DNA of 64,000 nt from contig NC_134839.1 of assembly GCF_965363235.1 (NCBI RefSeq), positions 58,991,560 through 59,055,559 on the forward strand, written 5' to 3'. Below the pieces are notes generated by a model that worked only from the letters and a program-made list of their open reading frames with translations, ran no database searches and had not been told where the DNA came from. Positions 38,741-51,520 of this stretch are shown piece after piece. The stretch comes from Mytilus galloprovincialis. Its lineage: Eukaryota; Mollusca; Bivalvia; Mytilida; Mytilidae. Numbering within the stretch: the stretch's first letter is position 1; every line of letters begins with the position of its first letter. The position numbers and the translations under genes are program-made.

Positions 38741-39357
38741 AAATCTAATTATTTTCAACACAAGAAATATCAATCAACTTTCTGAAGGAAATTTCAAGAT
38801 CAGCTTGAAATTTAAGTAGAGAAAGAATTACTTAATAGTATGCGTCAACAAATACACCAAATGTAAATTTTAGTCATCTCGAAGGAAAACAAACTACCAA
38901 GACTGAATTGAACCAAATGAGTGTTCTCGGTTGTCGTAATTATCACAACTTTTCCATCATAATGGTTTCTCTCAGCTGCTCCGTTTATCCATGATACATC
39001 CATTCTATTTTGATTTTTTGAAAGAGGGTTTTGTTTTCAAGACTTTGTTCAAAACATCTAAAAACTACTAAAATCTAATATTTTTTTGGGAGGTATTTCG
39101 AATAAAAAAAGTTATCAATAATACATTTGATTTGTGACGTCGACGTAAATAATGAGCAAACTCACCTTAGCTCAAAATTAAGAATATTGATAAATACTTG
39201 TTAAAAATGCCTTACACCTAACCCCAAATTTTACAAATATTTAATAATTATACCACTGTTAATGAAAATTTAATGAATAGAATGAATAAATTACCTTCTG
39301 ACATATAATAACCCCCAGATTTGATAGGAATCATAATTGCTAATAGGTTGAGTTTTA

Positions 39358-40080
39358 TAAAAGAGGGACGAAAGATACCAGAGGGACAGTCAAACTCATA
39401 AATCGAAAATAAACAGACAACGCCATGGCTAAAAAAGAAAAGGACAAACAGACAAACAATAGTACACATGACACAACATAGAAAACTAAAGAATAAACAA
39501 CACAAACCCCACCATAAACTAAGGGTGATCTCAGGTACTCCGGATGGGTATGCACACGGGGGGGGGGGGGGGGGTAACTTCCTATTATTGGGTATACGGG
39601 GATGTGCCAAAAATATGGGTCATAATTTTGCGAGATTTTATATAAAAATGACCCTCCTTTTTAAAGACATTCTATATTAAAATGCATTTACGTTTGATAA
39701 CTGTATATTGATTTGGGGTATGATCTACATATCATATATAAATATGCACCAAACGATGTCAATTCATAAATAAAAACTTAAGGGTAGCTGGTATATTTAT
39801 TAATTTTGAGTGATGATGAGTTTGTGCTTATATAAAACAAAATGTATAAGCATGGGTCATATTTTAAATATTGTATATAAGTATAGGTCATTCTTTCTTA
39901 AATATTTATATAACTATAGGTACTGAATTTCAGTGAATGTTTTATTAAAATGGGTACGTTTTTTAGGCAAAAATGGCACACCCCTACCAAAAATATATCG
40001 AAGTTACCCCCCGTGGGTATGCAGATCCTGCTCCATATGTGGCACCCGTCGTGTTGCTTATGAGATAACAAATCCGGTAA
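39358..40080 (+). repeat. R1 copy split by a nested insertion
   Basis: The first part is 39358-39554 and the second part 40016-40080, which continues with CAGATCCTGCTCC, GGCACCCGTCGTGTTGCTTA and AACAAATCCGGTAAG. Together they cover the R1 unit, interrupted by the element at 39555-40015. Confidence 0.8.
39555..40015. mobile_element. 461-bp hAT-like MITE with 8-bp target-site duplication
   Basis: GGTATGCA at 39547-39554 is repeated exactly at 40016-40023. Between them the element begins CAC plus a run of 17 G and TAACTTC, and ends GAAGTTACCCCCCGTG, so its ends are inverted repeats. Further inward, GGGGATGTGCCA faces TGGCACACCCCT. An 8-bp duplication with CA...TG ends fits the hAT superfamily. 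The interior is AT-rich with no transposase. Confidence 0.85.
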
Positions 40081-42035
40081 GTCTTTTGCTAACAAATATT
40101 TTTTCTTGTTTGTGTTGGTTTATCTCGTTCGTGTGTTGTCAGTTGATTTTTTTTTTTACCTCTAATGCTAATATTAAGGATCCAGAATGTCTATTTGAGC
40201 GCTCTGGAAGGTCTTATGTAGACAAAACGCGCATCTGGCGTACCATATTAAAAGTCTTGTATCTATAATTAAATTTTACAAATAACTACATTATTATTAG
40301 CTCAGATGATATAAACGCAAAGTACAACCGACCATTTCAACAGGCGACGCTTTGCCTAATCCACAAAACATTTCGCATAATGCACTTTGTTAAACAAGAT
40401 CTGTGTCTCTTATTCTAATCGAGATTTTTGTTTTAAAATTAAACTAAATAGTTATCCTCTCTGCAGCTCTGTAGTTTGCCACTAGTTGGTAGGTGTCGTG
40501 ATATTGATAATTTTGAGTTATTATGTAATGTTTTGGATTAAAATTTTATGTTTTTGTCATTATGAGGGGACTTGATTTAACCTAACCGATGCAACTGTTT
40601 GTGTTTTCTCATCTTGTTCAAAGTGAACAAAATAAACAGTTTAACTTTACAGTCGCAATAAGGCATTTTATGCACAATCGTAAAATTTACTCTCTTTCTT
40701 AAATAGTAGCAATTATTATTTATCATTTATGAATTATTTAGGCTACTGGCGTATGTTGTTTTTGTCTGAATAATAATGTGTTTGTCTGCTTACACTTGCT
40801 TACATACAAGAACGCCTCTTTTTGTTTTGAATGATTACTAATACGTGCGTTTTATTTTCAAGAGTGTAAAGCACGTTAAAACGTTCTTACATAGCATCCA
40901 TTTAGCTTCATACAAACATGTACAAAATATACCACCCAGGCCTTCTCATAGATCCATTGTAAATATTTTAATTATTACTTATGTTTCATATTTGATTGTA
41001 GTGAATGCATTTATTTGAACGATACTGCTGTGCCAGTTTCTTGTATTTTTCAACTTCACACTGTGTGACAGATGTTGATGAATCGATGGATTTTGTTTAC
41101 TGAGAAGAATTGGAGGAAAGATTAATTTTAACGTGTCAATAAATTGTTAAAAAGACAGTTTTATTCCTTTTAATGCTGATAAGACAATGTCAGTTTATAG
41201 TTGACTTTTAATTTGTCGTAGTTGTTAAGACATTAGCAGTTTTTAACTTTCTCCTCGTTTTAATCAGACTTAATACTTTTATGAATCTGAAACTTTTGAA
41301 TTAAGGATCATCTTTCGGTAACTCCAAAACTGAGATATCGCATATCGTTTAGGGGGCAGTTCATGGAGACAATAAAAGGACTTAGAACTGTCCCCCTCTG
41401 GCACAGATATCTTCACTACCAGCTATATAGTGGAGGGTATGAAATGATTGCGTAGGGTTCACTCTTGTCGTCGTAGGAATTCCCTCAACTATTGGTATTA
41501 AAAGGGAGGTGTAATCTCCGCATTACACGTAATTCAGGTTGTTTGGATATGAAAAATCGGAGAGACATGTTTTGCAGAGGTTTGTGTAAACAGAGGGGGG
41601 GGGGGGGTGTTCTCCGTTCAGTCCACTTTTGTACGCAGGATGGATATTTTGACACGTATGTTATCATTGACTCCCCGATATGCTCTTTTCAGTCCTTTGG
41701 CTATCGGGTTGTTTTTTTCCCTGAAACTGGTAGAATGTTTTATCTGCAGCCTACCAATATCCACACATACATATGTTTGTACACATATTACTTGTTGTAT
41801 TATAAGTGATAATATTCTGTATTCTTTCTACACTTTGTATTGTTGATTTTTCAGCGCCAGAGGTCCGTTTATAAATTTTCTGTTTACATAATGTGCTACA
41901 AGCAACTATCTGTTAGATACCATCCTTTATTAAGTACAATGTCTTTATACTGAGACTGTTGAGCATTTATATGGGTAAGTTTATGTGTGTGGACTCAAAA
42001 ACATAGAGCTGAAGTTGGATGATCTTACATACACT

Positions 42036-42041
42036 TTTATT
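42036..42041 (-). terminator. Poly(A) signal of 3D-domain gene 1
   Basis: TTTATT on the plus strand is AATAAA on the coding strand, 7 bases after the stop codon. The matching gene 2 has the same arrangement. Confidence 0.6.
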
Positions 42042-42048
42042 AAATGAA

Positions 42049-44493
42049 TCAAATACGAAACACCAACGTTAAAGGTCCATTGATTGTGCTGTCGTATGAA
42101 TCATGCTGCGATCGGGTGCAGATATCAATTCTTCCGTATCCTTTATGATCAACAGCTGATCCCGAATCTACTACCTGTAAAACAACAACAAAACTTTTCA
42201 TATATTTTTTGTAAAAAAACTAAATGTATTTACTTTTTTATTTCACGAACGGGTTAAAATCAAAAACAACTCTTTTTTTATGCTTCTGGTATAAAAAAAA
42301 TAATTGAACTATTGTTATGTCTACTGTTAAGTTGTTCATTTATTATGTTTTATTGCATTGGTTTAACGTGTCACATTCAAATGCTACTGAGGAAACGTTA
42401 TACCATACTGGGTAATCTTCTTTCGTTTCTTTACTGTACATATAAATAAAATTAGGCAGGTACATTTTCCTATATATTTTTATCTTCACACTTTACAATA
42501 TATTTAGGTGGCGTTTAAGGGCTATACGTTTTTGATTTTCAGATATTTTTCCCTCCCTAGGGCCAGAGTAAATAAAAGTATCCTTATACATGTTATTAGA
42601 TACGTATTTGTGTAATCCTTTGACTCACAATTCATACAGAATTTTGTTGTTATATACAAATAGAAAATATATCTTGCACACTTCATTAATTTCACATTCA
42701 AATATATTGATAATGTAATATAACTCAGTAACTAACATTTAAAGGAGGTGTATCCCCATATATTACAGTGAACTTTGGATGAAGTATTATACTTAAAGTC
42801 TGCTTCATATATTGATCTTTTGAACGATATTAAAATGGATGGTCAACTTCAAGATAGAATGTATGACACAGTGATGATTTTAACTCTCAAATTATCAACT
42901 TCCCAACTTTCTCTGCAGTAACATACACTCCGCTCTATACTATTGCGTTTGCCATTTAATCCATACGATGTTTTGATTTTAAATTTTGAAAAGGAACTTC
43001 CGTTTTAAAATTTCCTTGGAGTTCGGTATCTTTGTTATTTAACTTTTTACATATCTCAATTAATGTGTTAATACACAGCAAATGCTTCAAACCAGTTTTT
43101 AAGACGGAAAACGGTTGAAACCGTCACTAAATAGTTGATTTGATAGTATGTTTGATACATTGATAAGTTTGTATACTATTACTAAAAAGAAAAGATGTTG
43201 AATAATTGCCAATGAAAATAAATCCACCAAAGACGAAATGATGACGATATAAATAATTATAGTTTTAGTACCAGTACAGATATGTATATATTATAAATTC
43301 AATTATTATCAAATCCTTATTTGTAGTTATTGTATTTCTTTAAGATAATTTAAGACACTTATTTACAGCTCTTACCTTGAAGGGAATGACTCTATTGTAT
43401 TTATGGTTTAACTGTGGGATACAAAGACTTTTACCATAAAGAATATGCGCGTATCTATCCATTGCCACACTGACCCATTGAGCTTTACCTTCGAGAAAAT
43501 CCTTGAATGAAAAATCAAATCCAGTAAATAGCTGATTTCGTTGAAATAACTGGCTAAATAGTTGTTAGTGTATTGAATCATTCAGATATTAAAAAATCAC
43601 TGTCGTTTTGAAAATTGATGAACTAATAATTTAAAATGTAGAAATGACTATAAGAAGGAATGAAAACTAAATGTATTATACAGTCTAATTTTGTGTGAGG
43701 TAACTATAGAATCGTCTATCCAAATGAACATCATAATCGCTGTAAACATAATTAGTAAAAATAGACAAAAAAAAAAACCAAACAAAACAAAACATAACAT
43801 TACAACTGACTTCTGGTCGTTAGATAAAAAGGATAAAAATAATTGATTTGACAGTTTTAATAAGCTCCAATCAACGTACTTGAAGGGTATGTAATGGATG
43901 ACCAAGTCTGTCATAAAATCCACCTCCTATTGCATCGGCAGCCGGATAATATCCAGTACCGTGGGAACTATATCTGTGTCTCCCAGAGCAATCAAGTGTA
44001 TCTATATAAATGCAATAAACAAACATTTCCTTAAAGATACACACGAATAGCGTTAAACTCCTTGATATTGTAATATATTGTAATTTATATTTTATATTGT
44101 TAATTAGGTACCACACTGTATACAGTTTTCTTGCTTTCATCACATGCATACTTGTCAACTACATTTTTAGCAAATATGCTTTAGCCGTTTACCATGTTTA
44201 CATCATCTTAGTTTGGTCAACTACATAATATTTATACATCTTTCAATGCATTTTTATTTGAACTTTTCTTATTGAATTGTAGTCAGAGAAACTGTTCTAA
44301 AGCAGGTTAAGGTGAAGGTGATAATGGAAAGCAAACGTGGGAGGGCTTTATAGCCAGTCAAGGTAATTAAAAAAACATAGTTTCAGAAATCATCTAAGAC
44401 ATACGAAACTAAGAAAGTGTTATTTTCATTCATAAAAACTATACCTGACGCAACAACAGAGAAACACACTGCTAAAAGTATTTTTGTCAGCAT
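42049..44493 (-). CDS. Secreted 3D-domain protein, paralogue 1 (cell-wall lytic type fold)
   Basis: Four minus-strand exons: 44445-44493 (ATG at 44493), 43880-44001, 43376-43501 and 42049-42174, with phases 1, 0 and 0, giving 140 residues. Residues 1-16 are a signal peptide. The mature part has GTGYYP near the start, WVSVAMD (Asp72), IPQL, VVDSGSA (Asp102) and GRIDI (Asp116). The spacing and three aspartates match the bacterial 3D domain of YuiC- and MltA-like double-psi beta-barrel proteins, which cut peptidoglycan glycan strands. Cysteines 21, 84 and 118 are shared with paralogue 2. Such domains are mainly bacterial; introns and a eukaryotic signal exon argue against contamination. Muralytic activity is inferred, not shown; a carbohydrate-binding role is an alternative. 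Confidence 0.85.
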
Positions 44494-45267
44494 CTGAAGT
44501 AAAATTAAATCAAACATAGCAAACAGATACAATAAATTAACTGAGGATATCAATACAATGTCAGGTTAGATTAGAAAGATGTAGTCTATAATGCAGAAAT
44601 GAATAACAGTGTGCATGCTATAATGATAAGAGAACTTATTTTCAAACTGTAACTCTGTTCTGCTATTTATTGCGATCTAATGTAGAAAAAATATTTCGAA
44701 TAACGTTTGTTTAAAAGCATAAAATAAACAAATTTTAATGCACCAGGTGAACAAGCAATGTATTGTCGAGGCCAGCAAATTTGATATTATAAATCATTCA
44801 ACACAATAAAATTATCAATATATTCAAAACAATGCTGCAAAATGATTTTGAATTGGATATAGGCGTTTTTGACAGATACATTCATATAACAATAAAATTA
44901 TTTATTTACCAAAATGATGTTTATGAATTAGAGAAGCGACTTTTTTTATTCGTAAATGCAATTTAAAAGAATGGTAAAAGTATAAAAATACAATTATCCA
45001 AATACTTTTGATAAACGCTGCAACAACATAAAATTTATACTAAGGTTTTCAAATGTTTCTTTACAATTGGATTATATGAATGTCCTTCAGCTGTAGATCT
45101 GTTTATTTCTAATAAGCATTGTATGATCTACTAACGTCAAACTCATAAGCAGATTAACTTTGAAGGATTATAATGTGGTTTTTTTTATCAATGTAAATTT
45201 CTGTCAGTGCCATAATATTTATATGATAACTTGTTTGAATAGATTATAATACAGATTATCATTTAGA

Positions 45268-45477
45268 GTGAAACGTCGAAACAAAAGTAGTCCTGAACAT
45301 ACCATAACGTTGTCTGAGATCTTCGAATTCACACAATTTGTTGATATATCTGCTTATCGTGGAACAAACGTGACAATCACAGTAAACCTTGGTAATTGTT
45401 ATCAGGTTATAAGTTCAGACTCTATCTTTGGCAAAGATAATTCAGACTGTATCAAATCATTATTATCACATGAATAA
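45268..45477 (+). other. Unassigned open frame, duplicated with the 3D-domain genes
   Basis: A 69-codon frame, divergent from 3D gene 1 and about 0.8 kb upstream of it. It contains EIFEFTQFVDISAYRGTN and no signal peptide or known domain. A diverged counterpart lies at about 52540-52680, upstream of 3D gene 2, where the frame is not kept. It may be a relic exon or an upstream conserved block; coding status is doubtful. Confidence 0.25.
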
Positions 45478-46319
45478 GTTAAACTGTAACATAATTCCAG
45501 TTAAGATATGAGTTATAAAGTTTGGTATTTATATATATATATTTATATCTTAAGGATTATTTCAGTCTCGACATACGTGGAACCTTGTGATGCCATTTCA
45601 AATACATGTTGAGTTTAAAATATGCATGCATATACTAATTTGTACATTAAATATGCTTCTAAAAAAGTACGTTTCTATTTGTTAAATATCATGATTTATG
45701 GTATGATTTTATAATTTTTTTAAATCCCAAAGAACAATTGTTACACGACTGCATTTTTAATGCAGATTTAGGGTCAACCACAAAGTAATGGCTTTTTGTT
45801 CATTTTTAGATTTGCCTGCATAATTTGTTTTCAATTCATCAACTCCTTCAGAGATCCGATACCCCGTTACAAAAACTTGAATGGGACGATGCAATGGACT
45901 TCTTTTTATCGGAAGTGGAAGGTGATGGTTTTTGCTGTGATTATAGCGTAGCTTGCTTCAAGATTTGGTTTGATTGTAATATTCGTTTCGTATCACATCA
46001 GATTTATTATAATCTGCAGTTGTTAAAATACGACAGACTACGAAAAGTCAGTCAGTAAAGCCCTACACAGGCAACGGGTATCCTATTTAAAACCTAGGAC
46101 CCAAAGATCTCTGTAAAATATTATCACAGACGAGGGTCTTCCCTGACTTTAGACTCAGCCGCATGCACAAATGTCGGGTTTAACTATTGTTCTTGACCAC
46201 TCAAAAATTACTCTAAGGTCTTTCGCCAACAGGAGCCCTGTATCTGGTATGCCTAGACTCAACGAAATTACATGTTTTATACGTATTGTGCAGGTTGACT
46301 GGTCTCCACTTTTGTTAAA

Positions 46320-46500
46320 AGGGGGGGGGAGATACCAGAGGGACACTCAAACTCATAAATTGAAAACCTTATAAGCCATGGCTAAATAAAGAACACGACA
46401 GACAAACAAGTCTACATAAATACAACACAAAGACTAAACAACATAGCCCTACCAAAAACTGGAAGTGATCTCAATTGCTCCAGAAGGGGAAAATCTTACC
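46320..46500 (+). repeat. R1 interspersed repeat, diverged copy beginning at a G-run
   Basis: A G-run at about 46321 leads into AGATACCAGAGGGACACTCA, followed by later R1 blocks ending GCTCCAGAAGGGG. Diverged and truncated. Confidence 0.6.
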
Positions 46501-46853
46501 GGGGAACTGAATAAATTTAGGATATGATATTTTTATCGTATAGCTTCTCTTGATAACAATTTGTTTCAGTAAAAATATGGAAATCAGTTTACCAGTTTGG
46601 AGTTCTGAAATGGTGTTCTAAGCAGCCTCACTTTCCCCCCGATTGACCCAAATAATGCTTGAAAGACAATCACATCTGGTTTGTGACATTAAATATGTTT
46701 AGGAAACTTCATTTCAATCAAAGGCGCATAAATCAAAGTTGAGTATCAAAAAATTCAAAGATCTAAATATAATTGATTGAATATCTATTGATACAATTTA
46801 GACCGAACCAATGGACAAAAAATAAAAAAAAAAAAACTGTCGCTCCATTACAC

Positions 46854-46859
46854 TTTATT
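46854..46859 (-). terminator. Poly(A) signal of 3D-domain gene 2
   Basis: AATAAA on the coding strand, 7 bases past the stop codon, in the same relation as in gene 1. Confidence 0.6.
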
Positions 46860-46866
46860 TAGTAGG

Positions 46867-49800
46867 TCAATGGAATACCAATGTTATGTGCCCATTGATT
46901 GTGTTGTCGTATGAATCATGTTGTGATCTGGTACAAATATCAATTCTTCCGTATCCTTTATGACTGAATGCAGACCCTGTGTCAACAACCTACATAAGTA
47001 AAAAACACGATATACAGAGATCTTCACTGGAATAGCTGTACCAATGAAGATATTATTTAATAGCAGGTGTAATATTTTTGTTAAATAAAAAAAAAAAAAA
47101 AAAAACAGAACAAAAATAAAGAAGATGGTATATACCGACTTTCTATTGTCAAAAAACATTACCCCCTAACGGAAATTATTATGTTATTGGTAATACAATA
47201 TAATAAACGAAACAGTTGTTAAGCATGTAATACTATGAGTAATGATTCAATATATCAACAACAAAAAAGAAGAAACATTTATCTGTTCTTATTTGCTAGT
47301 AAGACGACCAGAGAAGAACTCACCCTGAAAGGAATAACTCTGTGATATTTATGGTTCAATTCTGGGATGCAAACATGCGTTCCATAAGGTAAATGTAGGT
47401 ATCTATCCATTGCAACACTGACCCAAGACGCTTTGCCATCAAGGAAGTCCTTCAATTACAAATATGTACTGTTGCATAATCATCTTATAAGTGCCACTAA
47501 CTAGTAATCAATTTACGATAACTGAAATTTTTATTTTCTCGTAACATGTTGATTTCACATGCATGCTTAAAGAGTTATTAACGTGCAATGTGTTTCATAG
47601 AATTTAATAACAATTTCAGTGACGATGACGCGATGACCCCGAGGGTATCATCAGCCCAGTAGCCAGTACTTCGGTACGGGCATGAACATACGGATTTTTT
47701 GTGTTATTAAAATATGCTGTTACAAAATGTAAGAAATTATTATAAATTAAGGAATGTATCTCCCTCATGCACAGCTCTGATTCCTTTCACGGATTTGGCT
47801 ATTCTTTTTGGACATTTTGGATTATAGCTCATCACCTTTTATATAAGCTTTGAATTAAGTATTTTGGCCACGAGCATCAATGAAGAGACATGTTTTGTCA
47901 AAATGCGCATCTGGTGCAGGAAAATTGGCATCCTTAATGTTATCATAATTAAAAATAACAGGTTTGCATATGTAGAAAATTCACGTCAAGTGATACATAC
48001 AAAAGAAGATTTGAAATTACTGTTCTAATTCTATTATATTCTAATGATCAAGCATAACAAGAACAAATATCTAATCAAGATTACAATAGCCAAGCATATA
48101 TTTAAGGGAAAAACAACATTCTCTTTTAAAGATAAAATTAAAAGCATAGGACTTACTTTTGTGTGAATTGTCGTTTTAGGTGTAATATGCAGAATTTTTA
48201 TGTACCAATGCATAAAACAGGAATTTTATTGAATTTGAAAAAGGTTATGATATCATTTTATTATGATAGTTTACAAAGTTCTGTAAAAGGATGACACATA
48301 CAACAGAAATCTTGTATTGTGAAGGAGGATAAGCATATTAATCCTGTCGCAATATATTAAAAGTTAATATGTTTTGAATATCTGTACTTTCTATCCCATT
48401 ATCATATCCTTTTCCATTAACGTCAACAGAAATTGATACCTTTTCGTCTTTTGTGCTTGTATCAAGACAGGCTGCCTGGGCCATGTTTCATTCGTTGTAA
48501 TTTGTATTCGCTACTTCTGTTTTTCGAATGTTGAGTATTGGTCTATAGTACTGTATGTTGTTGTTTTTTTGTTGTTGTTATTATTAAATTCATGTTCTAC
48601 ATGGCTATGTCTCATTGATAAATATGACAGCTGTTTTTCAGTCGCTTTATTGGTTGATAGCTTTTGATTTTGTTAATTATTATGTAATTACCCCCTTTTG
48701 AGTTTCTTTAGAGTTCGGTTTTTATGTTAAACTGATTTTTTTTTAAATTAGAAAATGCACGCACAGATAATAAAGTATATATTTCATATTCATAACATAT
48801 AATTCTATAAACGTTAAAAATATTAGTTTTCGATTGCAATGATCTATCAATCAGCTGCTCAAAAGATTTGTATAAAAAGGAAGTTCCAAGCATCAATGTA
48901 CTATTTTGAGCTCAAACTCACTTATCCGCATTGCTACATTTTTAAACATGTCAATTTTAAACAACTTACTACTTTAATTTGTAATGTGGTTTTCAGAAAA
49001 TAAAACTTTATCGAGTGTACTATACATAGCACATTACACCTAATTTTTTTTGCATTTTAGGTGTAATGTGCTATGTATAGTATACTCGATAAAGTTTTAT
49101 TTTCTGAAAACCACATTACAAATTAAAGTAGTAAGTTGTTTAAAATTGACATGTAGCATGTATAGAGTACTAATTTAAAAATCGACATATAGAGAGGTGA
49201 TACATGTATAACACCCAGGATATATATGGCTCTTACTTAATTGGAGTTAAATTTAAGGTAAAATACTAAGAAACGTGTAAATAATTTTGCTGAACAAAGA
49301 GGTGTTTTGACAATTATAATTTTATTTAAAAAACTTACATTTATATCAGTTAACTATCTCAAAGTTTTAGTGAGATTAAAAATGGTTATGCAAACATTCG
49401 TAACCTACTTGAAGTGTATGTAATGGATGTCCTTGTCTGTCTAAAAATCCTCCTTCGATTGGATCATCAGCTGGGTAATATCCCGTGCCAGTGGCGCTGT
49501 ATCGATGTTGTCCAGTACAGTCAATTGTTTCTACAAAATTTAAGATTAAGTCTGTACTTCCTATCACTTGCTAATAAATATACAAAGGTTGTTGTAAAAT
49601 TGATATATCCACTTTTATAAATATTTTTTGTTTATAGCGCTTTTGTAGATTTATCTTCATCAAAGAGGGACGAAAGATACCAAAGGGACAGTCAAACTCA
49701 TAAATCTAAAACAAACTGACAACGCCATGGCTGAAAATGAAAAAGACAAACAAACAACCGCACGCATGACACAACATAGAAAACTAAAGAATAAACAACA

Positions 49801-50600
49801 CGAACCCCAACAAAAAACTAGGGGTGATCTCAGGTGCTCCGGAAGGGTAAGCAGATCCTGCTCCACATGTGGCACCCGTCGTGTTGCTTATGTCATAACA
49901 AATCCGGTAAATAGTCTAATTCATCAAAACGCTCTAACTTAAGATTTGAAAACCAGGGTTGTACAAAAATGTAGCAAAATCTGACGCTATATGACCAATA
50001 GGACTTAAAAGAATCGCCAAATTCATCAAACTGGTTAATTTTAAATGAGGAAGTTTGAACTTGACAATTCGTAATTCATCAATGTTATATAAATATTTTT
50101 CGTTTTGCAATTGAAGGTACACAACAAAAGACAATCTCATATTTTCTGCTTTAAAAATTATGATTGTTGTATATAATTCCATATATTGAGTCTAAGCTGA
50201 GCATAATTTATGGACACCGGTCTGTTATTGAATACTGTTTAATGCATCTACATATATTTTTGTTAATGTAGTTTTAAGTTTGCTATAGCTACCTCATTGA
50301 CGCTAACTTCCTACTTTGATTTTTTTTTATACTAAGGTTTTTCTAATTCAGGAATAGATTACCTTAGCTGTATTTGGCAAAACGTTTAGGAATTTTTGGT
50401 CCTCAATACTATGATGAGTTTATCTACATGTATCTCACTTTATTGATAAAATAATATATTTCATAAAATGAGGTAAACAGATAATGTTCTAATCATATCG
50501 TTTAAAATGGAATCCAATTGAGACAGATAATTTGTATACAATAATTGTTACCTGAAACAGCAACAGAAATGCACACCGCAAGTATGAATTTAGTCAGCAT
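46867..50600 (-). CDS. Secreted 3D-domain protein, paralogue 2 (cell-wall lytic type fold)
   Basis: Four minus-strand exons: 50552-50600 (ATG at 50600), 49409-49530, 47324-47449 and 46867-46989, with the same phases and, apart from the last, the same lengths as paralogue 1; 139 residues. The signal peptide is 1-16. It keeps GTGYYP, WVSVAMD (Asp72), VCIPEL, VVDTGSA (Asp102), GRIDICTRSQHDSYDNTING and cysteines 21, 84 and 118. VVDTGSAF is closer to the bacterial 3D motif than the VVDSGSAV of paralogue 1. The long intron 2 holds a 98-bp-arm palindrome. Both genes look intact, and conservation of the three aspartates suggests the barrel's active site is maintained. The substrate is presumed to be bacterial peptidoglycan. 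Confidence 0.86.
48946..49154. repeat. Near-perfect palindrome, 98-bp arms
   Basis: Left arm 48946-49043, right arm 49057-49154, 13-base spacer. By eye the arms differ at a single base (GAGTGTACT against GAGTATACT). It lies in intron 2 of 3D gene 2, so the pre-mRNA can form a long duplex. No open frame and no terminal signature were noted. Confidence 0.92.
49660..49925 (+). repeat. R1 interspersed repeat, near full length
   Basis: From AGAGGGACGAAAGATACC to AAATCCGGTAAATAGTCTAA; the best preserved copy here. It lies in intron 1 of 3D gene 2. Confidence 0.8.
50325..50430 (-). repeat. R3 element fragment, inverted
   Basis: TACTAAGGTTTTTCTAATTC, ATTACCTTAGCTGTATTTGG and TTTTTGGTCCTCAATACTAT are reverse-complement R3 blocks. 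Confidence 0.65.
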
Positions 50601-50929
50601 CTGGAATCATAAATGGTTATTGAAAAAATGTTGGAGTTATGTATCCATTAATTACATGTTTAACAAAAAGTGAATTTTAAGTGTTGAAATGTGAGCCTCA
50701 ATGTACATTTCATTCTTTATAATGTAATTCAATACGTACATTAATGTAATTGCAAATTATTTGTTTGAGGCTTAAAATTTTGTACAACAGAAGCGCATTT
50801 CTTCTAAAAAAAATAATCAGTGACACTCAAATAACATAAAATACAGTTCTATGTTAAAGAGCATAGAAAACCAAACATTCCGATAGGATTTGTCAAATAC
50901 AGTCAAGGTAATCTATTAGTTTTTGGGTG

Positions 50930-51520
50930 ATATCCTTTTGACGTGACTCTGTACCTATACATCCCGGTATTGTGTTATTGTTCTATAATAATTTTAGTAT
51001 TCCTGTCTTTCATTTATGCTGATGTGCTTTGTCTATATGACTTTTTGTGTTTCTTTGATACATCCTGCCATTGTGGTATTGTGCTATTAAGTTGTTGTAT
51101 TCTTGCCTTTTATATTTGCTAATGTGCTTTGTAAATATGCCTTTTTGTGCTTCTTTGTTACATATTTGATTGTTTTTAAAGTGATTAGATCATAACATTA
51201 TGATTATAACACAATGTTGACTGCTGTGCCCCTATTTTGGATATTTTGACAAATTATGTCTGTTTGTTTTGTTCTCAAATCGTTGTCAATATAATGGAAT
51301 TTGATTTGACTGTCATACAAGTGAGAGGTTTGACTAGCTATGAAACCAGGTTCAATCGACTATTTTCTAACAAAAAGGTCCAAACCAAGTCAGGAATATG
51401 ACAGTTGTAATTTATTTATTTGATGGGTTTGAGCTTTTGGTTTTGCCATTTGATAAGAGACTTCCCGTTTTGGGTTTTCCTCGGAGTTCAGTATTTTTGG
51501 GATTTAGTATTTCCTGGGAT
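50930..51520 (+). repeat. R6 interspersed repeat
   Basis: Contains CTTTTTGTGCTTCTTTGTTA, TGTCAATATAATGGAATTTG, GTGAGAGGTTTGACTAGCTA and TTCCTCGGAGTTCAGTATTT. Diverged relatives lie at about 48470-48730 and 42890-43070. It looks like the 3' part of a retroelement-type repeat with no surviving frame. Confidence 0.55.

Larger units (their letters stand above)
37950..42048. other. Spacer between the ShKT and 3D-domain gene pairs
   Basis: About 4 kb without a supportable gene. It holds R4 (38490-38740), an R1 copy split by a MITE (39358-40080), a short repeat fragment at 40180-40265 and a G-run at about 41588-41600. Short open frames near 41.5-41.85 kb show no recognisable protein features. Confidence 0.6.

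Noticed and set aside
41492-41846. Overlapping open frames of 79-105 codons
   Set aside because: One crosses a long G-run, neither has recognisable features, and there is no exon structure around them.
45825-46058. 77-codon frame with LEWDDAMDFFL, superficially like the PGRP exon LEWDDVGYNFL
   Set aside because: The likeness ends after about ten residues and the surrounding PGRP motifs are absent, so I take it as chance.
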